NCBI GenBank assembly: GCA_029532415.1
Contig: JAQOTA010000050.1
Span: 930,001-994,000 of the forward strand
DNA: 64,000 bases
Origin: Marasmius tenuissimus
Lineage: Eukaryota; Basidiomycota; Agaricomycetes; Agaricales; Marasmiaceae
Direction: 5' to 3'
A program made the translations under genes and the position numbers. This document shows positions 45,380-56,432 of this stretch, one piece after another (within the stretch, counting starts at the first letter, position 1; every line of letters starts with the position of its first letter). A model generated the notes under the pieces. The model had not been told where the DNA came from. It did not search any database and saw only the letters and a program-made list of their open reading frames with translations.

Positions 45380-46480
45380 CTAAGCTTGAAACATTTCTGC
45401 CAGGCCTCACTTCGCTACTAAATAATACCGATATCGCCGTGATCTACGCGTGGTCACAGCCAAATGTACCTCGTATCGTGAGTCTGTCAGTGTTGATCAT
45501 TCCAAATTTATGTCCCCAGCACCGCCAGAGTTTGGACCTCAATAGCGGCTCAGAGGTGAGCTGGCCGTATCCCTACAGCGTTATTGAATTCTATTTTTTG
45601 ATGAACACTCGCCAAACGGCAACAGTATGGATCCCATCAGCCTTCGGAAGAGAAAAGATCGCTACTTAGTGGTGGCTCGGTTCCAAATCCATGAGAACTC
45701 ATCCACATTTATGGCTGCCGTGAATGGGCTATTGGCGCTTTGACAGCGCCGAGGTTTCTACCATACTTCACCCACGTCCGTCGCATTCAAGCTGTTCAAT
45801 TCTCTTCTGACCGCTGACTCTCACTCTTTTCCACACGAAAGATCGATTAACTAATCGAGCTTTAGCTTGAGAATGCTAGATATCATCCACAATGCTGTTG
45901 TCGACAAGGAAATCAGTCACTGTCATTCATATTCTAGCATCCTTTCCGTTTCTCTGGCACATGTAAAGGTCTTTGCCAGCTACGGTGGTCGCATTCTTTA
46001 ATAGAGGAGGCTCGGACTCACCCAAAAGGATCCAATATCACATCTACAATGTGCAAAGATATTTTTGTCACCTTTGCGAAAAGAAATCAAAATCAACGCA
46101 TGGCTGTCAGACAGCCAAAGGAGGTGAGGGACTACCAGCATTGGCCGTTTGCATGTTTTTGGATGGGAGATGAGGCGAGAGCGAGTTTGGGGCGGTTTCA
46201 GGAGGCTGTGACCTTGGTGTGCAGGTGCATCAGAACATCTGAGAATAGAATGAGGAGATAGGGACACGATAAAATGGATCTATGAGTCAAGTTGTCAGAC
46301 ATAATTCACGATGATACGTCCCTGTCCTTTTTCTCTGACTTTGTCCAATCGCTCTTGTTGAGTGAATCAATCTCTCTCGAGGTTTAACAACATCGGGCCA
46401 CCGGCCCAGGGGTATATCACATACAGCGGGTGCTGGAGACCAATGGCGCCCATTAGATATGTACATGTGTGAGACTAGAA
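45380..46480. other. No supported gene
   Basis: Short frames only, such as 45292-45669 plus and 45998-46267 minus. No motif or paralogue found. Confidence 0.35.
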
Positions 46481-46504
46481 AATATAGAGGGAGGGAAATA
46501 GCCA

Positions 46505-46745
46505 AAACTAGGGCTCGATGACTGTAAGCACTGGCGGACGAAGGAAAAGAGAGTAAGAAGCTTGCAAAATAAAACACTGAAAAATACCCACCTGGCGGAC
46601 AAAGGAAAGAGAATAAAGGAGTCTGCCAGGGGTGACTGTGATATATAGGTTTTCTCTATGTTTATAGGAGCTAAAAGGAGGCGCAATGCCTGCAAAAACA
46701 AACATTTGAGTCTCGATGACTGCGGGGAGATATGGGAGTCTCAAT
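46505..46745. repeat. Degenerate short direct repeats
   Basis: CTGGCGGAC(G/A)AAGGAAA lies near 46531 and 46591, and TCTCGATGACTGCGGGGAG (46711) echoes GCTCGATGACTGTAAG (46513). This suggests small internal duplications. No function assigned. Confidence 0.35.
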
Positions 46746-47176
46746 GATGTCACTGGTGTAGAGGTTACTGTCGACGAAAAATGGAACCGAAAACTTGCCT
46801 TTCCAGTTCCTACTGCTTCTGAGTATTTATTGCTCAGATAACAGCGTAACTCAGAAGACGTACTGGAATTTCCAACTTTCCCAAAAATTAAAAGTCCCTC
46901 GCACCTCCTTGCTGTGGCCCAGTCCTCTGCTCTAAATAAGAGTATAGAGCCCTGAAAAGGTCAGATAGCCAGGCAGCCGCGCTGGGAAGCAATCGCAACC
47001 GAAATTGTACTCTCATTCCTTGTGTCTGGACCACCATCAACTCAATCTTTCAAGTTGATTCAGAATCTTTGCCGACTGCCACTCGAATCCCACAATCCTC
47101 CTTCAGCTGTTTCGTTACATCTCTGATCTCATGAAAATTGAATCCTGGTATCGTATGCGACTTCGAACGGCCTATG

Positions 47177-47236
47177 AGGCCGATGACCTTGCAGAGTTAG
47201 CAATCGTCGAATCCGCACTTCAGGACAAGTTGGATG
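47177..47236 (+). repeat. 60-bp exact copy of LINE RT catalytic segment
   Basis: These 60 bases are identical to 50644-50703, the part of LINE1 encoding the ADDLAELAIV region of the reverse transcriptase. The flanks on both sides are unrelated to LINE1. It is the only clear LINE1 sequence found upstream of its ORF1. Confidence 0.85.
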
Positions 47237-47239
47237 TCT

Positions 47240-48210
47240 CTGGGACTCTTTATGCCTCATTCCCCGCATTTCTGTATATCAACTCGACCTGGTGTTGATA
47301 TCTCTTGGAACCCCTTCTCCAGTACCAATCGTCATCTCACTACAGCAACGCCCAATCCATCACGAGGTGCTCGAGCCCATCCTCCCGATGTTTCCCAGTG
47401 TAGACAATGGTGGAGGATGAACGAATCATATGGGAACTAGGAGATGACTAGTCAGCCATAAGGGCAGGGAGTTGGACATCATAGACGCTACGTGTCAACA
47501 GTCAGCTCTCTCAGTGCTCGCCATTACTGATCACAACCCCAGTGTTGATACTGATAGAGATGAACCCCACTCAGCGTCACACCGTCTGCTGTGATGTCAA
47601 TAATTTATCGCCTAGTTGGGATGCATGTCTCAGTTCTGAAGACTCTGCTGCTCGACGACTACGTTTGACAACAATGATCACCACTATCTATCTCTCCAAC
47701 CGTTCGCACTGCCAGCTGGAGGCGGTGTGGTCGCTTCATACCGCCTATCTGAGCCCCGGTATCCTCCTCGGTTCTATTTGCCCACTTTCTACTATGTTCT
47801 TTCGCCTCGTCAGTGTTTCACCTGAGCCACTCTTTGATTTCGTGGACCCGACCGGCAGAACATGTGGTCTGGAAGGATCACCGAGCTGTGCCGTGTCTAT
47901 CGGGCGCTTGGAATGCCGTGGTCATACCACCCAACACTACACGATGCAACCCCGCATGGCTGGTTCTCGCAACACTTCTAAGCATTCTTGTATACCCAGC
48001 TCATGTGGATGAGTCAATTCTTGAAGCGCTCGAAACACTTGTGTTCTTGGTTGCCATGCGTCTATGCTGACGCTTGCCCTCTCCAACGACCTTTACTGCT
48101 TGTCGAGTCACACTCCATCATCCTGTATAGGGGGCGGTAGCCGTCAACGGATGTTATTCTTGCTTCCAAATGACCTGTGGTCGGCCCGTTTGACTCAACC
48201 CGTCGACGTC
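47240..48210 (+). other. Unassigned region before LINE1
   Basis: Frames at 47542-48012 and 47813-48070 lack motifs. A weak ELDIIDATCQ...ITDHNP reading near 47475-47545 could be a relic of the C-terminus of an endonuclease domain, but this is speculative. Confidence 0.25.
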
Positions 48211-48221
48211 AGCGAGCGCTA

Positions 48222-48228
48222 CTATAAA
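48222..48228 (+). promoter_or_regulatory. TATA-like box before LINE1 ORF1
   Basis: CTATAAATGC lies about 45 nt before the ATG at 48266. LINE2 has a similar CATATAAAAG near 52778, about 60 nt before its ORF1. Confidence 0.35.
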
Positions 48229-48397
48229 TGCGCCGTTTTTCTCCACGGGTATTCCAAAGTCAATATGGACACCGATTCTCCTGGACATTCGCCCGCTGAT
48301 TCTCAAACTACTTCTACTACTGGTAATAACAACGGTAACAGCAACAAGGGTACGGTTACGGTTCATTACGGCTTCACCTATCGCTGATTAGTCGATA

Positions 48398-49543
48398 ATG
48401 ACAGGAAAGCAACGTGCACTTGCGCCCATGCCTTCCCTTCCACGTATGGACCTGGATACTCCCCCTGATGATGGGACGAGCGTCTACTCTGATCGTGCTC
48501 CCACTCTGCCACCAGCGCTACAGCCCGATACCTCTTCTACTGTGGTATCAGCATCCATACTTGCTTCCTCTTCTGTCAAGAAGAGGGTAACCAGGTCCAG
48601 CTCTAAGAAAGATTTGGCGGCCCCCTCAGAGGAAGGATGGTACGACGCAATCCATACTGTGACTTATTCACATTCTTACCTCCTCTGCATAGTTCATCGA
48701 CCTCCAAGGCTGTGACGACAGCTCGCAACAAGTCTAAGAAGGACCCAAGCACTTCTAACAACGACACTACTGTTGCATCCTTGTTGTCTCGGGTCGCCAC
48801 TGTCGAGGATTCAATTGCAGTCATTCGTCAACAGCTCCTGGATATGCACTCCTCCTATGACTCCAATCACGTTGCTCTCCTATGGATGATTGCAGAGCTC
48901 AAACCATCTGAGCCCATCAATATTGACGTTGTGGATCGTCTTGAAGAGCTCTGGAACATGCTGGCGGAAACGAGAGGAAGCATACAGACACTGTCTTCGT
49001 CGCTTGGTACCATGCTGCCCCGTGAGGAATGTGAGCGAAGGCTGCCCCACGTCCGAGGTACGTGGGATGGTTACTCTATCATCACACAACCTGATTGAAA
49101 TGTCCTTAGATGCATCCCAGTCGTCTCCAACACTGGCGACCACTAGCTCTACTTGTCTGCCGATGCCATCGGTTCCTACAGTTCAACCCTTGCCTGTATC
49201 TCCACCTGTGCCCTTGCCCGCCGTGGCGCGTGCCTCCACTCCAGGCCCTTCGTGTGGGATCCCTCCTTTGCCATCACGACCGGCACCACCTTCGGCCTCC
49301 TACCTTTCCTCCGTCGTCCCCTCCAATCTGGTTGCTGCTCCCTCTGGCCTCTCCCTTTCCGTCTCCAAGGGAAAGAGAGCGGTAGAGAGTGATGATTCGT
49401 CGTCGTCCAAATGCACCAAGCAAGATGTGGCATACGTGGAGTTGGGGTTCACTCCGTCCACCGACAACCCTCTCCACATTGCTCACTATGTCGCGGGGAG
49501 ACTTCACTCCGATCAACAAATGTATTCCAGCGACCATAGCTGA
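48398..49543 (+). pseudogene. LINE1 ORF1-like protein, spliced
   Basis: Reading requires two good introns: 48640-48692 (53 nt) and 49058-49109 (52 nt, GTACGT...TTAG), which join three frames. The joined product is Ser/Thr/Pro-rich, with a basic stretch (KKRVTRSSSKKDL), a coiled-coil-like segment (SLLSRVATVEDSIAVIRQQ) and a Pro-rich linker. It ends with TKQDVAYVELGFTPSTD, where the sequence shifts towards the RT frame. The architecture is parallel to LINE2 ORF1. The truncated C-terminus points to the deletion that removed the endonuclease. Confidence 0.5.
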
Positions 49544-49549
49544 GTATAG

Positions 49550-51101
49550 CAACAACCATAGCGCTCGTCTTCCACCAAAACCATGCCTCCCAACCTTTAC
49601 ACTGTCGTCTCATCGAACAAGACATTGTGAGCGGGAACGGCAATGGGACAATCTAGCTCGTTTGGTTCATTCCAAATCAAGTGCCGAGTTCTGGAAACTT
49701 ATTCGGGGCTGGACAGACGCAAAGAACAGGGCGTCTAAGATGACGGCTCAGAAGCTTCGGATAGAATTCGAAGAACGCCAAAACCCGGAGCTTACACCAG
49801 AGCGACACCGTAATCCCATCAGACAGCGATATCACCTCCTGAACAGCGCTATTCCACATACGACAACAGACCCCTCACCACAGCAATCTTTTAATAGGCC
49901 AATCACAGCGTCAGATGTAGGGATGGTCAAGGCCAGGATGGTCAGTCATGGATTATCATTATCTCCCGGACTTGAGGACACGACTAAGGCCAAATTCATG
50001 ACCATTCCGAACAATGTCATTGCCGACCTCTGGCAGATGTGCCTCGACAGATGTGATAACCCTTCAAAGTGGCTATACTCTGCATTAATAGGCCTTTTGA
50101 AGAAAGGTAAAGATGCAGTGGACCCTTCTAGCTACCGAGTTGTTGGTTTGGAAAGCTGCTTTCTCAAGGCATTCACACTGCTATTCGCAATCCGACTTCG
50201 AGAATGGGAGGAAGCACATCATGTTCTACCTGATTCCCAGAACGGATTTAGGGAAGGCTACCGTACGCACGACAACTCGTTCGTACTGCATACTGCCAGA
50301 GACAGGGCGCGAGCGGACAATAAGACTCTCTTTGTCGCCTTTGTGGACCTGAAAAATGCATATCCATGGACAGATTTACCCACGTTATGGGCGAAGATGT
50401 ATTCCATGGGAATTGGTGGGAAGTTCTTTGATTGGATCAGGAGGACTTACAAGGATATGAAATACGTTGTTCAACACCAAGGGGAGTTCTCAGAGGGGTT
50501 TCAACTGAAGACAGGACTAATGACCGGCGACTCTGCATCTCCCGACCTTTGGGATATCTATTTCTATGACCTCCCAACATATATTAGGGACGACCCTCAC
50601 ACTGACCCGGTTCTTTATAATCGGGCAATTGGCCATTTGGAACAGGCCGATGACCTTGCAGAGTTAGCAATCGTCGAATCCGCACTTCAGGACAAGTTGG
50701 ATGGCACTCAAAATTGGTCTGACGACAACTCGGCAGTGGTCAGTGCTCCAAAAAGTCTGTGGATGTCGCTTGGGAAGGAAATACGTGCGCAATGGAAGAC
50801 TCCCTACTTCTACCTCGATGGCCGGTATTTGCATCGAGTGGATCATCACGCATATGTGGGCATAGACTTCCAATCTACCAACCGCAGGACGTCGTTTTTT
50901 ACCCCTCACTACGAGACTAGGGCGCAGAAGGCGGCTTCCACGTCAGCAGCAACATTCGCAGTTCAAGATAGGATCGGCTCTCTGCCTGTGAAGGAGGCAA
51001 GGATGCTATATATGGCTCGGGTCGACCCGCACCTCACTTTTGGATGTGAGGTTATCATCGATATTAGTGATGGATTGTTACAGAAATTGGAGCAGGTATA
51101 G
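49550..51101 (+). pseudogene. LINE1 reverse transcriptase
   Basis: The reverse transcriptase copies element RNA into DNA at the target site. Visible motifs, in order: SAEFWKLIRGWTDAK (linker), SALIGLLKKGKD and SSYRVVGLES (RT 1-2), PDSQNGFREGYRTHDN (RT 2a/3), VAFVDLKNAYPW (first catalytic Asp), LKTGLMTGDSASPDLW, and HLEQADDLAELAI, where QADD replaces the usual YADD. It ends VDPHLTFGCEVI. The frame runs to a stop at 51099-51101. The rest of the protein continues in another frame, so at least one frameshift is present. Confidence 0.85.
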
Positions 51102-52111
51102 TGATACCATATCCGGTGACTAGTATTCTCAGAACATGCCACTCACATTTGAACAAGGTCCAAATCAAGTTTCTTCATCGCATGCTGGGTTTACATTCCC
51201 GTTCACCAGTGTGTGTTCTCTTCACGGAGACAGGTATCATTCCCATCAAATATCGTCGTATCCACCTTCAGCTGCAATACCTACGATACCTCATCAATCT
51301 CCCGCCACATAGACTTGCCTATTCTGCATTACGCGAGAATTGGACAATGTTCTCGCAGGGGAATGACTGCTGGATTGGGGATCTCCTTAATGTAATACGG
51401 AAGTTGGGCTTACAGGCTGACGCTGATGGTTTGAACAATACCGAGCGCGTGGACGAGCTTGCATGCGCGGTTTTGGACAAAGCTTGGAAAGATATGATGG
51501 ACCAGTTATTCCAGTCATCCAAACTTGGCCTATTACAGAGCCGATACACGCCAGGGTGTGTCCCTTCTCGACATGGTGCAAATTACAAGTACCAAGACTA
51601 CCTCTCCATTCCCATACCCGAGCATCGAAAGTCTCTCACTAGGTTTTTGACTTCCACACATAGATTAGCGGTGGAGACATTACAGTGGTCGAAAACACCC
51701 AGTGGAAAACCGATACCAAGACATGCCCGTAGGTGCAGAATGTGTCGAGTGGACATCGAGGATGAAATGCATGTGTTCTGGTGTTGCTCATCATCGCCGT
51801 TCATTTGTCTGGAGCGACATATCTTTGTTTCTAATGCTGTCAAGAAGGTACTGACATTCTCCACAGTTGTCGAGTCAGGGAATGCTCTGGCAATCTTCAA
51901 TGCGGCACTCAATGAAGAACAACTCATTCTGGGTTTAGCAGCATTCATTCACAAACTATTGTGTATCTTCGCAGAATCTCCGGTGTACGGCCCCACTGAA
52001 TGTGATATATGTTTGGTGCAGGAGCCAGACCAGGACGATGATATCCAGGAGGATTTTGTGATCCCGGAAGAAGACGATTATGATATTTTAGATGATTTTG
52101 CTCCGTACTGA
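51101..52111 (+). pseudogene. LINE1 RT C-terminal domain with zinc knuckle
   Basis: Continuation of the LINE1 ORF2 in a shifted frame: KVQIKFLHRMLGLHSRS, FTETGIIPIKYRRIHL, then YKYQDYLSIPIPEHRKSL. A C-x2-C...H-x3-C motif, CRMCRVDIEDEMHVFWCC, lies near 51740-51790. Similar segments occur in LINE2 (FTKVLAGDHPLAVERLRW and CQFCRNAVETPEHALLEC). The C-terminus is acidic (QDDDIQEDF, EEDDYDILDD). The knuckle probably binds nucleic acid. That role is inferred from other LINEs. Confidence 0.75.
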
Positions 52112-52337
52112 ATACGTGGAAGATACAAAGAGACAGGGTAATAGTACTACGGTTGTACTATAGATGGATTGCATTGAAATACATACAAGCATACCGTGGC
52201 TAGCTACCATTTCCCGGAGAGCATTCCCGACTGGAGTGTATCGTAACGGTATGGTTCTAGTTGCCCGTGGGATATAGCATTCTGGCTAGCTATATCGGCT
52301 ACGGACCCTGCCGTTCCGAAATGGGACCATGCGCAGG

Positions 52338-52372
52338 TTTCTTATTTCTTATTTCTTATTTCTTATTTCTTA
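52338..52372 (+). repeat. (TTTCTTA)5 tail of LINE1
   Basis: Five perfect heptamers followed by TTTC. Many LINEs end in a short tandem repeat, so this marks the 3' end of LINE1. Confidence 0.75.
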
Positions 52373-52839
52373 TTTCATTCAGTTGAGGAACACGTGAAAC
52401 ACGCACGAGGCCGATAGAACTCACAGAAGGCGGTGCTGTTCATTTTTCTGTCTCCTACGACTACCACCACCACCATACTCCGTCTACTGTGAGTCGGTGC
52501 TCGCGAGAATAACAAAGACGAGGTGCTCAACAACGCCCACCACGACCTGCTCACTGTTCGGAGACTCACGGAACCCTTATCTCTTATCGGACCTCAATCC
52601 ATCAGTTGTCATAGCTGTCCCTCCTAAAATCAAATTCCTCGTGAGGGTAAAGTCATCTTGCCTCTACCCCCCGAGCTTTTCAGAAGTTTTTTTCCCCGAC
52701 GAAGAGGTCTACCACACGAAGACGGAACGGTATACTACCGGAATTTGTCTCGCAGGGATTGACCAACACTATTGAGGGCATATAAAAGAGGCGGCTCAAC
52801 ACTCGTGCAACTGTTGAGTATCACCCCCCGATTCTCGTT

Positions 52840-54306
52840 ATGCCATCCTCTGATACTACTACCAGCAAAAACCCGGCCAATGATGAGGTGTGTGGAGTTG
52901 CCACCATTCAGGCCCACCTACCTTCACCTCTTTCTCACTTGACTCCTCAGACGGCTCCCACCGCTACTGCTCCCTCAGTTGCCACTGTCGATCCAAGCTT
53001 AATGACGGCGGTGCCTGATACCACGGTGACGTCAGCTAAGATCTTGGGGCGCGCCTCGGTATCATCCACGTTTGACGACGAGGTTCTTCAGCTCATTTGG
53101 GAATCTGAAACACCCCCTACCACCCCTGGCCCGGCGACACAAAGCAAAGGGAAGGCCAAAGGCACAGCCCCTCTCACGCCAAGCTCCTCCAATGCTCAAC
53201 TCGCCGACAAGCTGCTTGACTCTGGGAAGAAGCAGGCCAAGCCGAAGGCCGAGACGTTAATCAAGGACTTGGAGGCGTGTATAGTGGAGCTTGCCAGCAA
53301 CAACCGTACCCACTTCCTCGAGCTGCACGAGTGCATCGACCGTGTCGAAGGTACACCAACCCCACTTGCGGATCCCCAGTTCCGCGAGCGTCTTGACGAA
53401 TTGGAACGCACCCAGTCTGCACTCAAATCTTCCAACAATCAACTTGTTACCCACGTCGATGGTCTTACACGTCGTAGCATCGAGTTTGGAAATCAGCTCG
53501 AGCAGATTTCGGGGCAGCTTGCAGGGGTCAGTCTTACCCAAGAGAAGCTTCTGTGGCTGTTAGATAGCATGCCTGCAGACGCTGAAGAGCGCCCGCGTAA
53601 GAGGCCAAACACTGGTACGCATGCCTATAGCATTCTGATACCAAGCAACACCACACTAACAAATGTCTCGCTAGGGGAGACTTCATTGACTGGCAACAGT
53701 ACCACTACCAGTACAGCTACCACTGGTACTGCTGTTGCTACCCTGGCCACCCCCACCCCTGCTTTGACCATCATTGGTACCCCCACCAATGCCTCCATAG
53801 CCTTGAACCCTAAACCCGCAGATGTGAACACTGCGAGTTCCATGCCACAGCCAGCTACACAGGGCTATGTGACCTCAGCCGCAACTGCTACCTCCAACCC
53901 ACTACCTCCTGCTCCACCTCCTGCGCCAGCCGCTGGGCCAGCAGGATACTACGAGACCTCCCCCTGGTACACCTCGACTATTCCGGCGGCTCCTGCTCCT
54001 GCTCTACCTCCACCACCAGCACCGGCCCCAACGTACCCGGGCAACAATGGACAGTACACAGTCCGTGTTGGACCTATTGGGCTAGGTGGCAGCTCCGACT
54101 ACAACGGTGTCGCTTTGTTGTTGGTATGGCTAACTCGTCGAGGCCATCGGCTCTCCCACCAAGTTTGGGCTTGTCGTGAAGGCCCTGACACCCTCATCCT
54201 ATCATGGCGCACGGCTACGGAGGCCCGAGATTTCTATGAGGCATGGCATGAGGGGATACCCCAAGGCTACGAGAGCGTGTCTGTCTCATTGGGCCAGGGT
54301 TTTTAG
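52840..54306 (+). CDS. LINE2 ORF1 protein
   Basis: An intact 488-codon frame. Residues 1-130 are Thr/Ser/Pro-rich. Residues about 135-245 are charged and helix-forming, probably a coiled coil (LIKDLEACIVELASN, RERLDELERTQSALKSS). A basic PRKRPNTG follows near 250, then a Thr/Ala-rich linker and a Pro/Ala-rich tract near 370-410. The last 80 residues are compact (SSDYNGVALLLVW, CREGPDTLILSWRTATEA) and could be a small RRM-like fold. ORF1 proteins of LINEs usually bind the element RNA. That role is inferred. A TATA-like CATATAAAAG lies about 60 nt upstream. Confidence 0.7.
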   Translation: MPSSDTTTSKNPANDEVCGVATIQAHLPSPLSHLTPQTAPTATAPSVATVDPSLMTAVPDTTVTSAKILGRASVSSTFDDEVLQLIWESETPPTTPGPATQSKGKAKGTAPLTPSSSNAQLADKLLDSGKKQAKPKAETLIKDLEACIVELASNNRTHFLELHECIDRVEGTPTPLADPQFRERLDELERTQSALKSSNNQLVTHVDGLTRRSIEFGNQLEQISGQLAGVSLTQEKLLWLLDSMPADAEERPRKRPNTGTHAYSILIPSNTTLTNVSLGETSLTGNSTTTSTATTGTAVATLATPTPALTIIGTPTNASIALNPKPADVNTASSMPQPATQGYVTSAATATSNPLPPAPPPAPAAGPAGYYETSPWYTSTIPAAPAPALPPPPAPAPTYPGNNGQYTVRVGPIGLGGSSDYNGVALLLVWLTRRGHRLSHQVWACREGPDTLILSWRTATEARDFYEAWHEGIPQGYESVSVSLGQGF

Positions 54307-54437
54307 AGCGGGCAGTTGAACAAACAGGGCTGTCTGCTGATCATGTTCATAATAGATCACTGACAACTATATGTAATGTTGAGAATAACAATCTAAGTTC
54401 TCCTTCCCTTACTACTACAGTGCGCCTTCGGGTGAAA

Positions 54438-56432
54438 ATGTGGAACATCAAAGGAAAACTAAGGCTCAAATTCGGCTGCCCGGAAATAATGAATGAACTC
54501 ATAACATATGACATAATCCTCATACAGGAGACCCATCTGCACCCAGAAGAACATGAATTTATAGAGCCGCCGCTGGGGTATACCCTGTTCGCAAAATCAA
54601 GGCCAGCCCCGGATGATCTGCGATGCCCCTGGGGAGGAGTTCTGACGTTGGTGAAGAAGGCACTATCGCCAAGGCTGCGAAGTGATCTATCATTGACAGA
54701 CACCCTCGCAATAGAGGTGGTGGGGTGTTTGATAATCAACGCATACGTCGTACCGGAAAACGCAACTAGCTGGAAGGAATTTGTTGATAAACACCCTTTT
54801 AATAAACTCTTCGAGATTCTTACAGCGGCAAACGCTCTCGACATGCCAGTCATGGTACTATCGGACATGAATGGACGCACGGCTACCAAACAAGCAGAGG
54901 GACCATGGGAATCCCGAGCTTCTGAGGATGTGCATACTTCAGCACAGGGTAGATCATTACTGGAGGAGCTAGGCTCACTTGGGATGTCAATACTCAATGG
55001 TCGGCGAAGTTTGGGACCTCGCACTCACCTGCATACCTCGCATCAGCCGAGAGGAAGCAGTGTCATTGACTATGGACTAGTCAACTCTGCCATGTATGAG
55101 AGAGTCAAGACATTCGAGGTTGGGGAATATGTGGCGGAGTGGTCAGATCACGCCCCACTCCACGTAGAGTTTGACTGTCGAGTTGATACAGAGGCAGCTG
55201 CTATGGCATACACAGCAAGTAACAAGAGCACTAAGAGAAAGGCTGATGGATCACTGAGGGAGAAAAGGCCGCTACCCAGTGAATCAGAGCTTGATCGAAT
55301 GTACATTGAGGTCATCAACTCAGTGCCCAAAACCAAAGACAACCCAATGGTAGCAATGTTTGGCTACCTCTTGCTATCGGACTCTCGAGATGAAAGCCCG
55401 GTACGGCTGTACACAAGTGCAGTATGTGATGCGCTGGGTACTATATCAGTGAAAGCAGGTGCTGGAATATATGGAGGGCCATCCTCTCGCTATAATAAAC
55501 AATTCTGGGTACCGGGGCCAGCACTCTCACTAAATAGGGGTCACCTTTTTGCAATTTACTGCACCCTGAAGACGCTGTCCCTATCAAAACCAATGCTAGT
55601 GATCTCAAGCTCGGAGTATGCCATCTCGGCATTGACAGTATATATTGGGTTTCATAACAAGAACCACTGGAACTGTGCAAATGGTGATCTCTTAAAGGCC
55701 ATAGTCCAAATCATCCGACTATGCAGTGCATCTTTCCACCTATCCCTGCAAGTCCCACAGGGCCGGAATGGTAATGAGGCAGAGCAGCTAGCGCAAGGCG
55801 GACTAGAAGATGAGCTGACAATACATGTTCCCAATGTGGCGAGAATACACCCGTCAGGTGAAGTGGTGCCTGAGGGTCGTTGCAGAGTGACAACAGATTA
55901 TGTTGTACCAGATCAGGTAGCACAGAAAACTGTCCCCCAAGGGGGAGGCTCAGAGGACCTTGCATCACATCGCAACAGAAGCAGAGTTCTCCGTCAGCAG
56001 GACCAAAACCTAACGGAGTTCAGGGAGTCATCAGTTAGCCCAAAGAAATTTTGGGATACATTTCGTAAATTTGCTGGAAAAGCTGCAGAGGAAACAGGCT
56101 TGGTTACAGCAAATGGCCTGATGGAAGTATTCAAACTGTGTATGAATACCAGGGAGATACACCCAAGCTTTGATATTCCGCAATACAAACTCAATGAAGC
56201 AGTCAGCAACAGTATACCGGAGGTGTCTACAGACAAGACAAGTGACCAAATCTTTGAGAGCGACTTCAATGTTGATGAGGTTGAGCTCGCTAAAGAGGAA
56301 CTGCAGCGACTTCACCCTGGGAAGACAGCCAGCGGAGACGATGAGGTCCACTATGCGGATATACGGAAAATGAATAGTGAACTGATTTGCGTGCTGGTGA
56401 ATAAGTGCCTTTGGGAGAATGACAACCCATAG
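54438..56432 (+). pseudogene. LINE2 ORF2 N-terminal half: endonuclease and RNase H-like
   Basis: From the ATG at 54438 (MWNIKGKLRLKFG). The AP-endonuclease-like fold shows ILIQETHLH (metal-binding Glu), VLSDMNGRTA (Asp and Asn) and EWSDHAPLHVEFD. It would nick target DNA. After a linker, 55402-55796 has the RNase H pattern (RLYTSAVCDALG, NRGHLFAIYCTLK, LVISSSEYAISAL, GRNGNEAEQLAQ), but the four acidic residues expected are replaced. The RT N-terminal linker follows (SPKKFWDTFRKFAGK, ELQRLHPGKTASGDDEVHY) up to a stop at 56430-56432, where the frame breaks. An earlier in-frame GTG at 54420 is not a credible start. Confidence 0.8.

Larger units (their letters stand above)
48266..52378 (+). mobile_element. 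LINE1: non-LTR retrotransposon, EN-less, degraded
   Basis: An ORF1-like region (48266-49543) is followed by a reverse transcriptase frame (about 49389-51101), a C-terminal frame with a zinc knuckle (51101-52111) and a (TTTCTTA)5 tail at 52338-52372. The endonuclease and the RNase H-like domain seen in LINE2 are absent, apparently through an internal deletion near 49500-49550. The 5' limit is approximate. It lies directly upstream of LINE2, in the same orientation. Confidence 0.8.

Noticed and set aside
54420..54437. GTG as start of LINE2 ORF2
   Set aside because: GTG is not a normal nuclear start in fungi. The first ATG in frame is at 54438. The preceding CTACTACAG looks more like a 3' splice site or chance.
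54347..55024. 225-codon minus-strand ORF
   Set aside because: Antisense shadow of the LINE2 endonuclease domain.
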